From assembly GCA_002371135.1 (NCBI GenBank), contig DFGB01000055.1, positions 1 through 19,890 on the forward strand: a DNA stretch of 19,890 nt, written 5' to 3'. This DNA comes from Verrucomicrobia bacterium UBA3761. Lineage in GTDB: Bacteria > Verrucomicrobiota > Kiritimatiellia > RFP12 > UBA1067. A program made the translations under genes and the position numbers. Numbering within the stretch: the stretch's first letter is position 1; each line of letters begins with the position of its first letter. The notes beneath the pieces are model-generated. The model was not told the DNA's origin. It did no database searches and worked only from the letters and a program-made list of their open reading frames with translations. Shown in pieces: positions 6,709 to 14,815 of the stretch.

Positions 6709-7287
6709 ATGAAAATCATCGCAGGGCTGGGGAATCCCGGGGCGCAATACGAGAATACGCCGCACTCCATCGGTTTCGAGGCCGTGGAGGCGATAGCGGC
6801 GTCGTGCGGCGCCCAGTGGGAGATGAAGAAGGCGTTCAAGTGTCGTCTTGCCCGCTGCCGTTTCGCCGGGCGGGATGCAATGCTCGTGGAGCCGCAGACC
6901 TTCATGAATCTCTCCGGTGAATCCGTGGCCCCGATAGTCAAATACAACAACTGCACTCCGGCGGATTTGCTGGTGATACAGGACGATATCGACTTGCCTG
7001 TCGGCCGCATGCGCATCAGGAAGGGCGGCTCGTGCGGCGGCCACAACGGCATCAGGAATATAATCGAGCGGCTTGGAACGCAGGATTTCACGCGGCTCAA
7101 ACTCGGCGTGGGCAAGGACAAGGACGACGTAATCGGCTTCGTCCTCGGCAAGTTCGACCCGGCGACACGCAAGACGATGGACCAGGTCGTGGCCGCGGCG
7201 GTCGAGGCGGCCGCTGCGATTTTGAAGGACGGGCCCGACCGCGCGATGAACGCGTGGAACGGCTGGCAGCCGGAGGCTCCGCAATGA
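6709..7287 (+). CDS. pth: Peptidyl-tRNA hydrolase
   Basis: Pth recycles tRNA from peptidyl-tRNAs that drop off ribosomes. The 192-residue length is normal. Visible landmarks are GLGNPG with Asn9, catalytic His19, QTFMNLSG with Asn67, the aspartate pair in VIQDDIDLPVG (92-93) and GGHNGI with Asn113. An oddity is that the family signature NTRHNxG reads NTPHSIG here, so Arg and Asn beside the catalytic His are replaced by Pro and Ser. The start has no good Shine-Dalgarno and follows the hairpin element by 22 nt. The stop overlaps the next gene by ATGA. Confidence 0.96.
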   Translation: MKIIAGLGNPGAQYENTPHSIGFEAVEAIAASCGAQWEMKKAFKCRLARCRFAGRDAMLVEPQTFMNLSGESVAPIVKYNNCTPADLLVIQDDIDLPVGRMRIRKGGSCGGHNGIRNIIERLGTQDFTRLKLGVGKDKDDVIGFVLGKFDPATRKTMDQVVAAAVEAAAAILKDGPDRAMNAWNGWQPEAPQ

Positions 7288-9287
7288 AGACGAAACTCCT
7301 GCTCGCGGCATCCGCTCTGGCTGTTTTCCCGCTATTCGCGCAGGAAGTAAAGCGCGACGCGGCCGTCGTGCGCGAGTACATCCGGCGGGCCGTCGGCCAG
7401 CAGGCGATAAACGAAATTTCGAAGCAGGAAGGCGGCGCGAAATTCCTGAAGACGTTTTTCGGCGACCGCGCGTGGATGGAGCAGTTCGCTGGCTCCGGTC
7501 CGTTCCACGGCGGCGCCGCGGCCGCGTTGCGCGCTCTCGACCTCCTCGTCTGGAACGACGAAGACGGCTTCATCTCCACCCCCGTCGGCAGGAACGTTGC
7601 GACCGCGCTCGCTTTGAACCACGGCCACGATTTCGCCCCGGAAAAGCTCGTCCAGATAATGGAGCTCTACAGCGACTGGGCGGAGGACGGCACGCTCGAC
7701 GATTCCGCGTCGTCGATGGACGTGCGCAAGTGGCGCGAGGTGGTGACGTTCGGCCAAAACGCCGAGCTCCCCGTCGAGAACCTCAAGTGGATACACGATT
7801 TCGCAAACGTCGCGCCGTCGCGCTACGGCGGCATCTGCTGGCAATGCCACTACCGGCTGAACAACTGTTTCGGCGCGAGCGTGCACGGTCCGATGTATTA
7901 CAAGCCATGGGAGCACCGCTGGAACACGCAGGAACTGCGCTACCGCGTGGGCGGAGTCTGCGGGGCGCTTTCCAAGTTCGGTTCGCACTGCGCCGAGGCG
8001 CACGGCATCCGCTCGTTCACTGCGGGCCAGCCCGGCCACTGCGCATACATGGTCTGGAACTTCCCGGAAAACCGCTGGGACATAGCATACAGCGTCACGG
8101 GCCACACGGGTTCCCACTTCTCGCTCGGCGAGGGATATTGCTTCACGGCGAACGAAGAGCAGGACCGCTACTACTCCAACCCCAAGCGCATGGGCGCGGA
8201 ATATCTGCGCTGGGCGGGGGAGTACGAGAAGTCGATGCGTCTCGCGCCCGGCAACTGGCCGGCGGCGAAGGATTGGCAGGACGCGCTCAAGGCCGCAAAC
8301 GCGTCCAAGGGCGAGTGGGATAGATACGGCGCGGCGGTGCGCGAGACGTTCAAGACCTCCCCCTACCAGGGTTGGCGGCTCTACTTCGCATACATGGAGA
8401 AACTCCCCGCGGCGGAAAAACTCGACGCCGCGAAGAAGGGGCTGCTCGCGTTCCGCGAATCGACGGCGAAAACCGTCGAGCCGCTGTATCTCGACGAGCG
8501 CGTCCTCGACCCGCTCGTCAAGATGCTGGGCGGCGGCGAGGCGACGTTGTGGGAACTCCTCGGGCCGCTGCTCGAAGGCCAGTCCAAGACGCCGACGTTC
8601 TTCCGCCAGGCGGTGAACTGGTCCGCGGGCAAGTTGATGACGACGCCCGAGAACGCTTCGCGCTTTCTCGATATCGTCGGCAAGGCTGCTCTCAAGTCCG
8701 GAGCGGAACTCGATTTCAACGGCATGGTCCTCAAGGCTTCGCAGAACGAGGACCTCGCCATGTGGCGGCAGGTTTATTCTCTCATGGACAAGATGGCGGC
8801 CGGCAAGCGCGCCAAGACGAACGCGAGGAGCTGGCCCAAGTCGCTCAACGGCATGCCGCTCCTTTCGCAGGACGGCATGCTCAGGACTTCGACGACGTCG
8901 CAATTCGAAGACCCCGTGAACTACCGCGAGGCGCTTGAGAGCGAGGGGCGCGATGTTTCGCATGGCGCGGCGTTCCACACGGGCAAGGAGGTTTCGCCGT
9001 GGGGGATGGTCGTGCTGCCGGGTCCGGCGGAGGTTGCCGCCGTGACGGTGGTGAACGCGGGCGGCGGACAGAACGTCGGCCGCCAGGTGCCGCTAAAGGT
9101 TTGGATTTCGGACGACGGCAAGGAGTTTCGCGAAGTCGGTTCCGCCCAGGCGGTGCAGAACGAATGGAAGTTCTCGCTCCCGGCAGGTTCAAAGGCCAAA
9201 TACGTCAAGGTCGGCCGCGTCCCGGAGCAGCGCGACGAATTTTTCCATCTCTACAAAATCCTGGTCTATGGCAAGAAACTTTATTGA
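7284..9287 (+). CDS. Secreted transglutaminase-like/discoidin protein
   Basis: I start at ATG 7284, which overlaps the pth stop (ATGA) and gives a clean signal peptide, MKTKLLLAASALAVFPLFA, cut at about 19; upstream in-frame sequence is the pth shadow. The product is 667 residues. The central region has a transglutaminase/cysteine-protease-like arrangement: GGVCGALSKFG with Cys226, QPGHCAYMVW with His252 and WDIAY with Asp266. The C-terminal 105 or so residues (PWGMVVLP ... LKVWISDDGKEFREVG ... AKYVKVGRV) resemble a discoidin/F5-8 type C carbohydrate-binding fold. Between them lies a helical region I do not recognise. It is probably exported and may act on or bind glycan or protein in the envelope. 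The enzyme activity is inference. It overlaps manC by 20 nt. Confidence 0.72.
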   Translation: MKTKLLLAASALAVFPLFAQEVKRDAAVVREYIRRAVGQQAINEISKQEGGAKFLKTFFGDRAWMEQFAGSGPFHGGAAAALRALDLLVWNDEDGFISTPVGRNVATALALNHGHDFAPEKLVQIMELYSDWAEDGTLDDSASSMDVRKWREVVTFGQNAELPVENLKWIHDFANVAPSRYGGICWQCHYRLNNCFGASVHGPMYYKPWEHRWNTQELRYRVGGVCGALSKFGSHCAEAHGIRSFTAGQPGHCAYMVWNFPENRWDIAYSVTGHTGSHFSLGEGYCFTANEEQDRYYSNPKRMGAEYLRWAGEYEKSMRLAPGNWPAAKDWQDALKAANASKGEWDRYGAAVRETFKTSPYQGWRLYFAYMEKLPAAEKLDAAKKGLLAFRESTAKTVEPLYLDERVLDPLVKMLGGGEATLWELLGPLLEGQSKTPTFFRQAVNWSAGKLMTTPENASRFLDIVGKAALKSGAELDFNGMVLKASQNEDLAMWRQVYSLMDKMAAGKRAKTNARSWPKSLNGMPLLSQDGMLRTSTTSQFEDPVNYREALESEGRDVSHGAAFHTGKEVSPWGMVVLPGPAEVAAVTVVNAGGGQNVGRQVPLKVWISDDGKEFREVGSAQAVQNEWKFSLPAGSKAKYVKVGRVPEQRDEFFHLYKILVYGKKLY

Positions 9288-10251
9288 CGCGCCTTTCAAG
9301 GCCGTGATTCTCGCGGGCGGCAGCGGCGAGCGATTTTGGCCGCTTTCCACGCCGGAGCGGCCCAAGCAGTTCTTGAACGTCTTCGGTTCCGGGAGTCTCA
9401 TCCGCCAGAGCGTGGATCGCCTCGCAGGATTCGTCGAGAGCAAAAACGTTTTCGTGGTGACGTCCGAGGCGCTCGTCGCGGCGACGCGCGAGGAATTGCC
9501 GGAAGTGCCGCCGGAGAACATCGTGGGCGAACCCATGCGTCGCGATACGGGCGCCGCGGTGGCGCTTGGAATAGGCCTTGCAGGAGACGGGGTGATCGGC
9601 TTTTTTCCGAGCGACCAGCTCGTCGCCAAGCCCGCCCGCTTCCGCGCCGTCCTCAAGAAGGCCGTCGTCGCCGCCGCCGGCAAGCGCCAGATTGTCACGA
9701 TCGGCATCAAGCCCGACCGCCCCGCCACGTCCTTCGGCTATGTCGACCCAAAGAGCGGCAGGTTCGTCGAGAAGCCCGATGCCGAAAGGGCCAAGGCGTA
9801 TTTGCGCAAGGGCTATCTCTGGAACGCGGGGATGTTCATTGCGTCGGCGGAGACGTTCCGGCATGCGATTTCGACTTGCGCGCCGGAACTTGAAACGCTC
9901 CTTGAAACGCCTGCGGACCTGACTGCGGCGTACGAGGGGCTCAAGCGCGTTTCGTTCGACTATGCCGTGATGGAGAAGTATCCCGCCATCGGCGTCGTGC
10001 CGGGGGATTTCGGGTGGGACGACGTCGGGAGCCTCGCCGCGTTCGATGAATATTTCCCGCACGATTCGCACGGCAACGTCCGCGAAGGACCGTGCGTTGC
10101 CGTCGATGCCCACGATAACATATGCGTCTCGCGCTCCGCGAAAATCGCGCTTCTCGGCGTCAAGAATCTAGTCGTGATTGCCACGAAGGACGCGGTGCTA
10201 GTCGCGGACAAATCCAAGATTTCCGAAATGAAGAAGCTGTTTGCAAAATAA
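9268..10251 (+). CDS. manC: Mannose-1-phosphate guanylyltransferase
   Basis: The enzyme makes GDP-mannose from mannose 1-phosphate and GTP for polysaccharide and glycan synthesis. The 327-residue protein has the nucleotide-binding signature ILAGGSGERFWPLS (14-27) with PKQF (32-35), EPMRRDTGAA (88-97), the FVEKPD substrate motif (166-171), LWNAGMF (184-190) and GWDDVGS (249-255). It is the short, single-domain form without the phosphomannose isomerase cupin domain seen in bifunctional enzymes. The start lies 20 nt inside the preceding gene in another frame, so they are co-transcribed. The stop codon touches the hairpin at 10251. Confidence 0.93.
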   Translation: MARNFIDAPFKAVILAGGSGERFWPLSTPERPKQFLNVFGSGSLIRQSVDRLAGFVESKNVFVVTSEALVAATREELPEVPPENIVGEPMRRDTGAAVALGIGLAGDGVIGFFPSDQLVAKPARFRAVLKKAVVAAAGKRQIVTIGIKPDRPATSFGYVDPKSGRFVEKPDAERAKAYLRKGYLWNAGMFIASAETFRHAISTCAPELETLLETPADLTAAYEGLKRVSFDYAVMEKYPAIGVVPGDFGWDDVGSLAAFDEYFPHDSHGNVREGPCVAVDAHDNICVSRSAKIALLGVKNLVVIATKDAVLVADKSKISEMKKLFAK

Positions 10252-10434
10252 CATTTAGCATTTAGCATTTTACATTCCGCATTGCATTTGGATATTGGGG
10301 CATTTTGTCATTTAGGGCTCCCGGTGCGACGGAACAAGTCTCTCAAAACGCTCTTCCACATTTAAAGTCGCTGGCTCCTAATGGCAAAATGTAACAATAG
10401 ATAATTGCAATGTAAAATGCTAAATGCTAAATGT
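10251..10434. repeat. Long hairpin element A (CATTTAG words, shared core)
   Basis: The outer arms 10251-10276 and 10409-10434 are perfect 26-nt reverse complements made of CATTTAG-like 7-nt words. A second inner pair is 10301-10316 with 10377-10391 (one mismatch, one bulge). Still further in, GCGAC near 10325 faces GTCGC near 10367. So the whole 184 bp is one imperfect palindrome. Its core 10320-10379 matches the reverse complement of 15671-15730 without gaps, at about 45 of 60 positions. More AAATG-type words run on to 10459, up to the truA start. Confidence 0.92.
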
Positions 10435-10459
10435 ATGCCAAAATGTAAAATGCTAAAAC

Positions 10460-11209
10460 ATGGGCGAACGCCGAAAATATAGAATGGTCCTCGCCTACGA
10501 CGGGACGGCGTATTCTGGCTGGCAGTATCAGGACAACGCGCTCGGGATACAGCAACTCGTCGAAGAGGCGCTTGCATGGGTGGAGCGTGCGCCGGTGCGC
10601 GTCTACGGTTCGTCGCGGACGGACGCCGGGGTGCACGCCAAGGGCTTTTCGGCGCATTTCCATCTCACGAAGCCCGTTCCGCCGAAGAACGTCGTGCGGG
10701 CGCTCAACGCACGCCTTCCCGATTCGATCCGCATCCTGCGCTGCTCGTATGCGAAGGAGAGTTTCGATGCGCGGCTGAGTGCGAAGGGCAAGGAATACCG
10801 CTATCACGTCTACCGCGCCGACATACTCCCGCCGCATCTTGCGCCGTATTGGACCCATTCGCACCGTGAACTCGACGTGGAGGCGATGCGCGAGGCGGCG
10901 GCGTATTTCACCGGCAAACACGACTTCGTTTCGTTTGCCGCGAATCCGGACCGCGAACTCGAGACCACGGTGCGGACCGTGTTTTCATGCGAAGTCAAGC
11001 GCACGGGGCCGAAGATCGTGTTCATCGTGCGCGGCGACGGGTTTTTGTACAAGCAGGTGCGCTCGATGGTGGGGTTTTTGCTGAGCGTGGGGCGCGGCAA
11101 GGAAAAGCCGGAGGCGGTCAAGGAGCTTCTCGCGGCCGCTTCTCCGCGCACCGCGCGCGTCGAGACCGCGCCCGCCAAGGGCCTCTTTTTGTGGAAGGTT
11201 TTCTACTGA
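10460..11209 (+). CDS. truA: tRNA pseudouridine synthase A
   Basis: TruA isomerises uridines 38-40 in the tRNA anticodon arm. The 249-residue length fits the family. The catalytic motif SSRTDAGVHA (51-60) holds Asp55. Other family blocks are YDGTAYSGWQ (13-22), KEYRYHVYR, and HDFVSFA near the middle, with FLYKQVRSMVGFLLSVGRG near the C-terminus. No Shine-Dalgarno precedes ATG 10460, because the upstream bases belong to the AT-rich tail of hairpin element A. ATG 10484 is a possible later start. Confidence 0.95.
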   Translation: MGERRKYRMVLAYDGTAYSGWQYQDNALGIQQLVEEALAWVERAPVRVYGSSRTDAGVHAKGFSAHFHLTKPVPPKNVVRALNARLPDSIRILRCSYAKESFDARLSAKGKEYRYHVYRADILPPHLAPYWTHSHRELDVEAMREAAAYFTGKHDFVSFAANPDRELETTVRTVFSCEVKRTGPKIVFIVRGDGFLYKQVRSMVGFLLSVGRGKEKPEAVKELLAAASPRTARVETAPAKGLFLWKVFY

Positions 11210-11215
11210 CGGCGA

Positions 11216-11524
11216 ATGAAAGAGCGTATTGTATGTGGTGTGCGCGCCAAGGTGGCGGATACTCTGTGGACGCGCTTCATCGGGCTCATGGGCAAAGCCG
11301 ATCTCGCCGACGGCGAAGGGCTTCTCATTGAAGACTGCAACGCCATCCACACGCATTTCATGCGCTTTGCAATCGACGCCGTTTTCCTCGACGCGGACGA
11401 GCGGCCGGTCAAAATCGTGCGTGGCATTCCCCCGTGGAAATTCTGCGTCTGGGGCGGGAGAAGCGCCAGGAAAGTGCTCGAAACGAAATCCCGGGCGAAC
11501 CCGGCCGCGCCGGACGGCGTTTAA
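11216..11524 (+). CDS. DUF192 family protein
   Basis: This 102-residue protein begins 6 nt after the truA stop and is probably co-transcribed with it. The pattern VADTLWTRFIGLMGK (13-27), GLLIEDCNAIHTHFM, IDAVFLDADERPVKIVRGIPPWKF and VLETKS follows the DUF192 fold, a small beta protein with a conserved GLMG turn and an HTHFM-type segment. DUF192 proteins are often exported, but no signal peptide is seen here, so this is the cytoplasmic form. Its biochemical role is not known. The C-terminal glycine-rich tail seen in other members is replaced by NPAAPDGV. Confidence 0.85.
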   Translation: MKERIVCGVRAKVADTLWTRFIGLMGKADLADGEGLLIEDCNAIHTHFMRFAIDAVFLDADERPVKIVRGIPPWKFCVWGGRSARKVLETKSRANPAAPDGV

Positions 11525-11560
11525 TCGCATAGAAACGGTAAACAAGGAACGAAACGATAT

Positions 11561-12550
11561 ATGAAGAAGGCATTCACGCTTATCGAACTTTTGATGGTGG
11601 TGGCGATTATCGCAATCATCTCGACTTTGGCGGTGACGAAAATGGGCGGACTCCGGGAGGGCGCCGCCCGCAAGGTTTCGCTCGCGAACCAGAAGGCCGT
11701 CGAAAGGGCGGTGGACGCGTTCCTCGCAGGCGGCGGCCGTTTGAACAGGCTCGATTCGCTCCTTTACGCCGGCGATGGCGGCGCGCCTATACTTGGCACG
11801 ACGCCAGGCGATTTCGATTTCACGACCCAGTCCACCGCCGAAAACCGCAGCGGCTTTTATCTAGGGCCTTCCGCCGACGCCGACGAGACCGTGCGCGACC
11901 AGTTCAACGCCGGTCTCACGCCAGGCCTCAAGAACGTCCTCTGCCTCTACACGCTCAGCCCGGCGCAGGTGGCGTCGCTCACTACCCGCCTCGGCCTCAA
12001 ATACGTCATGGCCGCGACGGCGTATGCCGATTCCGCCCAGACCGCGTTCCCGTCGCTCCACTATCCCAAAGATCGCCCTTACGGCGACGGCACCGTCCCT
12101 AATGCGTCCGACGGACTCGACCCCAATGATTCGTTCTGCATCGCCACGGCCGTCACGAACAGCATGACAGTCGCAGCCGTGAACCCGATGACCGACCTAG
12201 GCCGCACCATCTACCAGGCGTGCGGGCAGGAGTTGATGAACACGAAGAATTGGGGCGAGTCGTATACGGAAAGCGAAGTCCGCGCCGAAGTCGCCGCGAG
12301 CGGCGGCCCCTTGCTCGCGTTCGGCCTCGGCGACTCCGCCTCCATCGTCGGCAAGGCGGATGCGGGCCTCGATTCGGCGCCGTATGCGACGTTTGCGCAG
12401 AAGAAGTTCTACTCACGCTACATACTTCTCGTTCGCATGAAGACGATCGGCTCGGGCAGCGCGGCCGTGGTTTTGCCGGAGTTCGCCGGCGTGATCGATT
12501 GCTGCGGCAGTTCCGTCCGCGCCGCCCAGCACATCGTCAAGCGCATGTAG
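11561..12550 (+). CDS. Type IV pilin/type II secretion pseudopilin-like protein
   Basis: The N-terminus MKKA-FTLIELLMVVAIIAIIS is a prepilin leader plus hydrophobic helix. Cleavage would fall after Ala4, with Phe at mature position 1 and Glu at position 5. Ala in place of the usual Gly at -1 is common in PVC bacteria. The 329-residue length is larger than typical major pilins. The remaining domain is not recognised in detail; it has paired cysteines (CC near 309) and a YSRYILLVRM strand. No secretion or pilus assembly genes lie nearby, so it is probably one of the scattered PVC-type pseudopilins. AAGGA at 11544-11548 is the likely ribosome binding site. Confidence 0.85.
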   Translation: MKKAFTLIELLMVVAIIAIISTLAVTKMGGLREGAARKVSLANQKAVERAVDAFLAGGGRLNRLDSLLYAGDGGAPILGTTPGDFDFTTQSTAENRSGFYLGPSADADETVRDQFNAGLTPGLKNVLCLYTLSPAQVASLTTRLGLKYVMAATAYADSAQTAFPSLHYPKDRPYGDGTVPNASDGLDPNDSFCIATAVTNSMTVAAVNPMTDLGRTIYQACGQELMNTKNWGESYTESEVRAEVAASGGPLLAFGLGDSASIVGKADAGLDSAPYATFAQKKFYSRYILLVRMKTIGSGSAAVVLPEFAGVIDCCGSSVRAAQHIVKRM

Positions 12551-12555
12551 AAGGC

Positions 12556-12643
12556 AGAAAAGAGAAGCAGGAAGCAGGAGATAATGCGTACAAGCCCCAG
12601 AGCGATAAATTTCCTGCTTCCTACTTCCTACTTTCTATTTTCT
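12556..12643. repeat. Hairpin of GAAGCAG words between convergent genes
   Basis: The left arm 12556-12580 carries GAAGCAG units at 7-nt spacing. The right arm 12611-12643 carries TTCCTGC, TTCCTAC, TTCCTAC, TTTCTAT at the same spacing. The best-paired part is 12570-12580 with 12611-12621 (10 of 11), and the right arm has one extra unit. It starts 5 nt after the pilin stop and runs through the last codons and stop of the opposite-strand phosphodiesterase gene. It is placed where a bidirectional terminator is expected. Confidence 0.82.
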
Positions 12644-13495
12644 CATCATGCGAAGGGCGGTCTGCCAAGCGTCGAGTTGCTTTTGGGCGCAGTTGGTCGT
12701 CACGGTTTGGACGCCGCGCGAGAAGGCGGTGATGGTGTCGGATAGATCGTCGACCGTCCAGACATGGAACTCGAATCCGGCGTCGCGCACGGATTTGACG
12801 AACTCTGCCGTTACGATTCCCCTGTCGAAATGCGCATCGACGCCATCCACGCCCAGTTCGCGGCATTTGTCGATTATGTAGTCCGCCGTGATCGGGATTT
12901 TCTCCCCGCTGCCGGTTTTTCTGGTGGAAGTCGTCAGCCAGTAGACTTTGTATTCCGGCATCGCCTCTTTCAGCGCCTTGCACGATTCCTGGTTGAACGA
13001 GATGAAAAGCGTGTTGGCCGGCGTTGCGTTCGACTGCGCGGCGAAGACGTCTTTTATCGCGGGGACGATTCCCGGACCGGGTTTGACTTCCACGTAGATG
13101 CGGCGTCCATCGCGGGCGAGCGCGAGGACTTCTTCAAGCAGCGCGGGGCGCGTTCCTTTGAAGCGCGAATTCTTCCACTTCCCCCAGTTGCCGACGTCCA
13201 CGTTCTGGAGTTCGTCCCATGCGACGGCATGGCAGGAGTTGGTGTTGGCGCCGCCTGTGGTGCGCTTGAGGTTGTCGTCGTGGAAAGTGAAGACGCGTCC
13301 GTCCTTGGAGAGATAGATGTCGCACTCGAACCCGAAACCGCGTTCGACGGCGGTTTTGTAGGCTGGGAGGGTGTTTTCGGGCGCGTCGTGGGATTCGCCG
13401 CGGTGCGCAATGAGCGTATCTAAGGCGGGGACGGCGGCCGCCGAGGCGAGGCTCATCAAAATTGCGGCGGCTGCAAATGCGGATTTCTTTTCCAT
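12635..13495 (-). CDS. Exported glycerophosphodiester phosphodiesterase
   Basis: The enzyme hydrolyses glycerophosphodiesters (deacylated phospholipids) to glycerol 3-phosphate and an alcohol. The 286-residue product starts at ATG 13495, with AAGGAA 8-13 nt upstream, and has a signal peptide (MEKKSAFAAAAILMSLASAAA). GDPD landmarks are IAHRGES with His31 and Arg32, FECDIYLSKDG with Glu57 and Asp59, FHDDNLKRTTG with His72, and VEVK with Glu136. The DELGVDGVDA and FHVWTVDD motifs near the end are typical. It is the last gene of a minus-strand set with GlpT directly upstream, a pairing seen in other bacteria (glpQ-glpT). Confidence 0.94.
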   Translation of the reverse strand: MEKKSAFAAAAILMSLASAAAVPALDTLIAHRGESHDAPENTLPAYKTAVERGFGFECDIYLSKDGRVFTFHDDNLKRTTGGANTNSCHAVAWDELQNVDVGNWGKWKNSRFKGTRPALLEEVLALARDGRRIYVEVKPGPGIVPAIKDVFAAQSNATPANTLFISFNQESCKALKEAMPEYKVYWLTTSTRKTGSGEKIPITADYIIDKCRELGVDGVDAHFDRGIVTAEFVKSVRDAGFEFHVWTVDDLSDTITAFSRGVQTVTTNCAQKQLDAWQTALRMMRK

Positions 13496-13515
13496 GTCGA
13501 AAGTTCCTTTGCGGT

Positions 13516-14799
13516 TTATTTCTGTTTCGAGTATCCGTCGGCCTTGGCGTTCCAGGCGGCGAGGAAGAACGCCATGCCGGCGAGGGCGAAGACGGCGATC
13601 GAGCAAAGCGCGGCGCTCCAGCCGAAGCGCGTCGAGATGACGGCGATGCCGTAGCCGGAGACGGAGGTCGCCGCGTATCCCATTATGCCCATGAAGCCGT
13701 TTGCCATCGCGGCGGCGTCGTTGGTCGCCTGCTGCGCGGCCGTGATGCCGATGAGCGCCTGCGGCCCGTAGATGAAAAAGCCGGTGCCCATGAGAAGGAC
13801 GCTCGCCTGCCAGATCGGCGCGCCGTCCGGCAGCCACCAGAACCCGAGTGCGCAAAGTCCCGCGAAGAGCATGCAGAAGACGCATGTTCTCACCCCGCGG
13901 CCGCCGAACATTTTGTCGGTGATCCAGCCCGCGAACACCGTGCCCACGACAGCCGCGAGTTCGAACCCGATCGTCATCAGCCCGCCTTTGGAGACGTCGA
14001 TGTGCTTGAATTCGTGGAGGAACGTCGGGCCCCAGTCGAGGAAGCCGAATCTGACCACGTAGACGAAGAAATTGGCGAACGCGCAAAGCCATATCACGCG
14101 ATTGCGGAAGACGAGGCGGCGGCGGTCCGCATCGGTGACCGTGCGCGCGTTTTCCCGCCCCTCGTCCGTGCCGCGTACGTCGGAGAGGTCGAGCTCCGGC
14201 AGTCCGTCCTCGTGGGGACCGTCCTTCACGCAGAAGAAGCAGAACACGGCCGCGAGCGCCGCGAGCGCCGCCGGTACGTAGAAGCACCAGCGCCAGCCGA
14301 ACCCGAGCGCCAACAGCAGCGAACATATCCCGAGCGCTATCGCCGAGCCGAACGAATGCGACGTATTCCATATCGACATCTTCGTCGCCAGTTCTTTCGG
14401 GTGTATCCAGTGCGTGAGCATTTTGGCGCATGGCGGAAAGCCCATGCCCTGCGTCCAGCCGTTCACGATCCAGAACACCGCGAACAGGATTGTGAGCGAC
14501 GTGCAGCCGAAGAAGAAGTTCATCGCCGCAGAAAGCGCAAGCCCAAGGGCCATGAAGATGCGTCCGTTGAGCTTGTCGGCCCAGAAGCCGTTGACGAAGC
14601 GGCTGAGTCCGTAGAGTATGCCGTGGACGGAGAGGATGATGCCGATCGCCTCGCGCGAAATCACGCCCTCGTCCAGCATCCCCGGCTGCGCCATGGAAAG
14701 ATTCTTGCGCGTCACGTAGAAGAACGCGTACGCAATCATGCTGCAAATGATGAAGCGCCACTGCGCGCGCTTGAAACGCTTTTCAACAACATTGTCCAT
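13516..14799 (-). CDS. glpT: Glycerol-3-phosphate transporter-type MFS antiporter
   Basis: The 427-residue protein has the hydrophobic profile of a 12-helix major facilitator. Its first segment, FFYVTRKNLSMAQPGM (26-41), and YGLSRFVNGFWADKLNGR mark the organophosphate:phosphate antiporter family (GlpT/UhpT/UhpC). Arg31 in the first segment and the Arg in the second half of the protein (VVRFGFLDWGP) are at positions that bind the phosphate group in GlpT. The substrate is inferred from the neighbouring phosphodiesterase and dehydrogenase; hexose phosphates cannot be ruled out from sequence alone. It lies 20 nt before the phosphodiesterase gene and 16 nt after the HAD gene, all on the minus strand. 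Confidence 0.87.
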   Translation of the reverse strand: MDNVVEKRFKRAQWRFIICSMIAYAFFYVTRKNLSMAQPGMLDEGVISREAIGIILSVHGILYGLSRFVNGFWADKLNGRIFMALGLALSAAMNFFFGCTSLTILFAVFWIVNGWTQGMGFPPCAKMLTHWIHPKELATKMSIWNTSHSFGSAIALGICSLLLALGFGWRWCFYVPAALAALAAVFCFFCVKDGPHEDGLPELDLSDVRGTDEGRENARTVTDADRRRLVFRNRVIWLCAFANFFVYVVRFGFLDWGPTFLHEFKHIDVSKGGLMTIGFELAAVVGTVFAGWITDKMFGGRGVRTCVFCMLFAGLCALGFWWLPDGAPIWQASVLLMGTGFFIYGPQALIGITAAQQATNDAAAMANGFMGIMGYAATSVSGYGIAVISTRFGWSAALCSIAVFALAGMAFFLAAWNAKADGYSKQK

Positions 14800-14815
14800 T
14801 TTTGGTCGCCTCGTT

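Noticed and set aside
7032..7283. Long N-terminal extension of the transglutaminase-like gene
   Set aside because: These bases encode the C-terminal half of Pth in another frame, and ATG 7284 begins a proper signal peptide.
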